NCBI GenBank assembly: GCA_003695285.1
Contig: RFIL01000406.1
Location: 1 to 14,705, forward strand
DNA length: 14,705 bases
DNA from: Calditrichota bacterium
Lineage (GTDB): Bacteria > Calditrichota > Calditrichia > RBG-13-44-9 > J075
Reading direction: 5' to 3'
The notes beneath the pieces are model-generated. The model did not search any database. It had not been told where the DNA came from and saw only the letters and a list, made by a program, of their open reading frames with translations. This document shows positions 13,294 to 14,705 of this stretch, one piece after another; the first letter of the stretch is position 1; every line of letters starts with the position of its first letter. The translations under genes were made by a program, and so were the position numbers.

Positions 13294-13300
13294 CCTCCTT
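13294..13300 (-). promoter_or_regulatory. Ribosome binding site that decides an ATT start
   Basis: AAGGAGG on the minus strand is the strongest Shine-Dalgarno sequence in the locus and sits 5 bases before ATT at 13288-13286. The first in-frame ATG (13249) is 44 bases away with no binding site of its own. No ATG, GTG or TTG occurs in frame between the upstream stop (13328-13330) and 13249. Confidence 0.65.
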
Positions 13301-13339
13301 TCCTTTTTTGAATCTCCAAATGTTTATTTACCATTCAAA

Positions 13340-13367
13340 AACATATTGAATTTTGATTTAATATGTT
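13340..13367. promoter_or_regulatory. AT-rich inverted repeat upstream of the CDP-alcohol transferase
   Basis: AACATATT (13340-13347) and AATATGTT (13360-13367) are perfect 8-base arms around a 12-base AT-rich spacer, about 50-80 bases before the start. The ATATGTTA core also forms the repeat at the RND promoter. This is a candidate regulator site in the 186-bp gap after the radical SAM gene. No clear promoter could be called beside it. Confidence 0.4.
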
Positions 13368-13474
13368 ACGAACTAAAATTGGAGTATGTTTTTATATAAA
13401 ACCTCGCGAAACTTTAATTTTTCCCTAACATTTCATCCCCATCGTCAGGCCGCTTAATCCGTTCTTTTGGGGTA

Positions 13475-14584
13475 TCAAGTCCCTTTACATTCGTTACATA
13501 ATAATCCGTCTAACTCCTTTGTTCGCCAGCGTTGGCGTAATTCCCGATAACCCGGGTCATTCCAAACCTCTCTCACACTCCGATTCTGGCAGTTCCCGAG
13601 CACATTAGTACGTTCTTGATCCACACAACACATAATCATATCCCCGTTCCACATGATCCAGGCTCTCCAAAAAGGGATCACACAAAAAGGCACCCGCACA
13701 AATTCTCGGTCGGCAAAACCCTGTTTCTCCACATCTTCATTGGCTCGATTGTCCAGCTTGCGAGCTTTGAATCCAATACCCAGTTTTTTCCAATAGGTTT
13801 TTTCATTTTTTAGATTCTGGATTACCGGAAGCGTTTTTACCGTCCACACGGTAAGTTTGGGTTTTTTCCCTTTATATCTATCCCACATTTCTTTAAATCG
13901 GATAATGTTGCCCATCACCCGCTCAAATTTCAACGGAGCCATCATTTTTTCATAAACTTCGGGTATGATGCTATGAAAACTAAAGTTTATTTCATCCAGA
14001 CCTTCCGATTGAAGCAATTGATACCCCATTTCTTCGGTAAGCAAACCCGCATTGGTGGTTATTCGCACTTTGGGTAAGGAGCGTTTGTTCTTTTTGCGCG
14101 CGATGTATTCTAATCGCTGTGGCATTTTTTTATCAACCAATGGGTCATTTAAGAGATAGGGGTCCAGGCGGAGCAAATGTGGATATCCCATTACTTCATC
14201 GATGATTTTTTGAAATAACTCATCACTCATTGTGCCATGGAGTTTATTGGTTTCTCTACCAACCCCGCAAAAGGAGCACCGCGCATTGCAACCACTCTTG
14301 GTCTGGATATCTATTGATAAGGGATAGGAGGGGGTGAAATTGGTATAGGCAATCCATTTGAGATATTCGGCAAAGGGAATGCTACTGGAAGAGGGAGAAT
14401 TGGGCAGCACCACTCTTCCCAGTCGGTGCCGCCAGCGAAGGAGCTTGCCATTAAGTGAAGTGTTATTGGTCTTCATGTTTTCCTGTTTACTTACAGTTGT
14501 GAATTCATCCATTTGAGTCATGTTATTACCTGTGTAAGATCTCTGTTTTTTTCTGATGCTATCCGTGCTCTTACTTCTCTTCAA
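13475..14584 (-). CDS. Radical SAM/SPASM-domain protein
   Basis: A 369-residue radical SAM enzyme. The motif C-x3-C-x2-C (Cys99, Cys103, Cys106, in a GCNARCSFCG context) binds the SAM-cleaving [4Fe-4S] cluster. The barrel continues with RITTNAG (174-180) and an INFSFHS strand (199-205). The C-terminal SPASM part has Cys301, Cys319-Cys320, VLGNCQNRSVREVWND (328-343) and Cys363-x2-Cys366 for auxiliary clusters. SPASM enzymes usually modify peptides or small molecules; the target here is not visible. The TTG at 14584 is chosen because it overlaps the preceding stop as TTGA and has GAGGA upstream; an ATG at 14521 is the alternative and has a poorer site. The first 80 residues are polar and lack family similarity that I recognise. 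It lies 186 bp upstream of the CDP-alcohol transferase start, so a role in building or trimming the exported lipid head group is inference. Confidence 0.88.
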   Translation of the reverse strand: MKRSKSTDSIRKKQRSYTGNNMTQMDEFTTVSKQENMKTNNTSLNGKLLRWRHRLGRVVLPNSPSSSSIPFAEYLKWIAYTNFTPSYPLSIDIQTKSGCNARCSFCGVGRETNKLHGTMSDELFQKIIDEVMGYPHLLRLDPYLLNDPLVDKKMPQRLEYIARKKNKRSLPKVRITTNAGLLTEEMGYQLLQSEGLDEINFSFHSIIPEVYEKMMAPLKFERVMGNIIRFKEMWDRYKGKKPKLTVWTVKTLPVIQNLKNEKTYWKKLGIGFKARKLDNRANEDVEKQGFADREFVRVPFCVIPFWRAWIMWNGDMIMCCVDQERTNVLGNCQNRSVREVWNDPGYRELRQRWRTKELDGLLCNECKGT

Positions 14585-14705
14585 TATTCCTCTGATATTG
14601 GAATGCTTTTAGTCAACACCAACCGGGAATGGGGAGCCGGAGAATTTTCCGTCTCTTTACCGGTAATCAAATGATAGGCGATTAGGGTAATCCCCATTGT
14701 CATCA
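14581..14705 (-). CDS. C-terminal end of an unknown protein, N-terminus beyond the window
   Basis: The minus strand is open from the window edge to a TGA at 14583-14581. The last residues are a hydrophobic patch, MGITLIAYHLITG, then a polar tail ending LTKSIPISEEY. The hydrophobic patch could be the end of a membrane helix. Its stop overlaps the TTG start of the radical SAM gene by four bases (TTGA), the usual mark of translational coupling, which argues it is a real gene of the same operon. Only 41 residues are visible, so no family is assigned. Confidence 0.6.
   Translation of the reverse strand, partial: MTMGITLIAYHLITGKETENSPAPHSRLVLTKSIPISEEY

Noticed and set aside
13475..14584. Naming the radical SAM protein HpnH by analogy with hopanoid clusters
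   Set aside because: It has a cysteine-rich SPASM C-terminus and no squalene or hopene genes are nearby.

Overview
The window comes from a diderm (outer-membrane-bearing) bacterium of moderate, slightly AT-rich base composition. The outer membrane is inferred from a TolC-family protein, two MlaC-type periplasmic proteins and a large RND/MMPL permease. Taxonomy cannot be fixed from sequence alone. The style of the genes suggests an environmental lineage such as the FCB/Calditrichota-KSB1 area or a deltaproteobacterium-like group, but that is a weak guess. Every intact gene lies on the minus strand, so transcription runs from high to low coordinates. No tRNA, rRNA, CRISPR array or insertion sequence was recognised.

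Right two thirds (14705 down to 4361): a membrane-lipid or envelope-glycolipid locus. In transcription order it holds the C-terminal end of an unknown protein, a radical SAM/SPASM enzyme translationally coupled to it by a TTGA overlap, a CDP-alcohol phosphatidyltransferase with a degenerate nucleotidyltransferase-like N-terminus, and a MOP/Wzx-type flippase. A terminator-like hairpin and a new promoter follow. Next come an RND/MMPL permease of the HpnN-like kind, an MlaC-like domain fused to DUF3047, a TolC-family outer-membrane protein and a second, free-standing MlaC. The set reads as make a lipid (CDP-alcohol chemistry), flip it across the inner membrane, extract it with the RND pump, and carry it over the periplasm with MlaC-type shuttles towards the outer membrane. 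No MlaFEBD ABC importer genes are present, and the RND plus MlaC pairing echoes hpnN/hpnM of hopanoid clusters. The lipid itself cannot be named from the sequence. This is the best candidate for an undescribed system here.

Middle (about 4360 to 3186): roughly 790 bp with no supportable gene, containing hairpins, palindromes and a CCA-rich short repeat tract. Next to it is a decayed, frameshifted C-terminal fragment of a proline-iminopeptidase-type hydrolase on the plus strand.

Left part (3185 to 1): a secreted DUF1579-like protein, then a NemR-like TetR regulator whose operator sits between the -35 and -10 of its own promoter. It is followed by a string of four small genes: VOC/glyoxalase-fold, dimeric alpha-beta-barrel, SRPBCC/AHSA1 and a partial DinB. 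The regulator has Cys106 and Lys175 at the same ungapped positions as the redox-sensing pair of E. coli NemR, so the left block may be an electrophile or reactive-chlorine stress unit.
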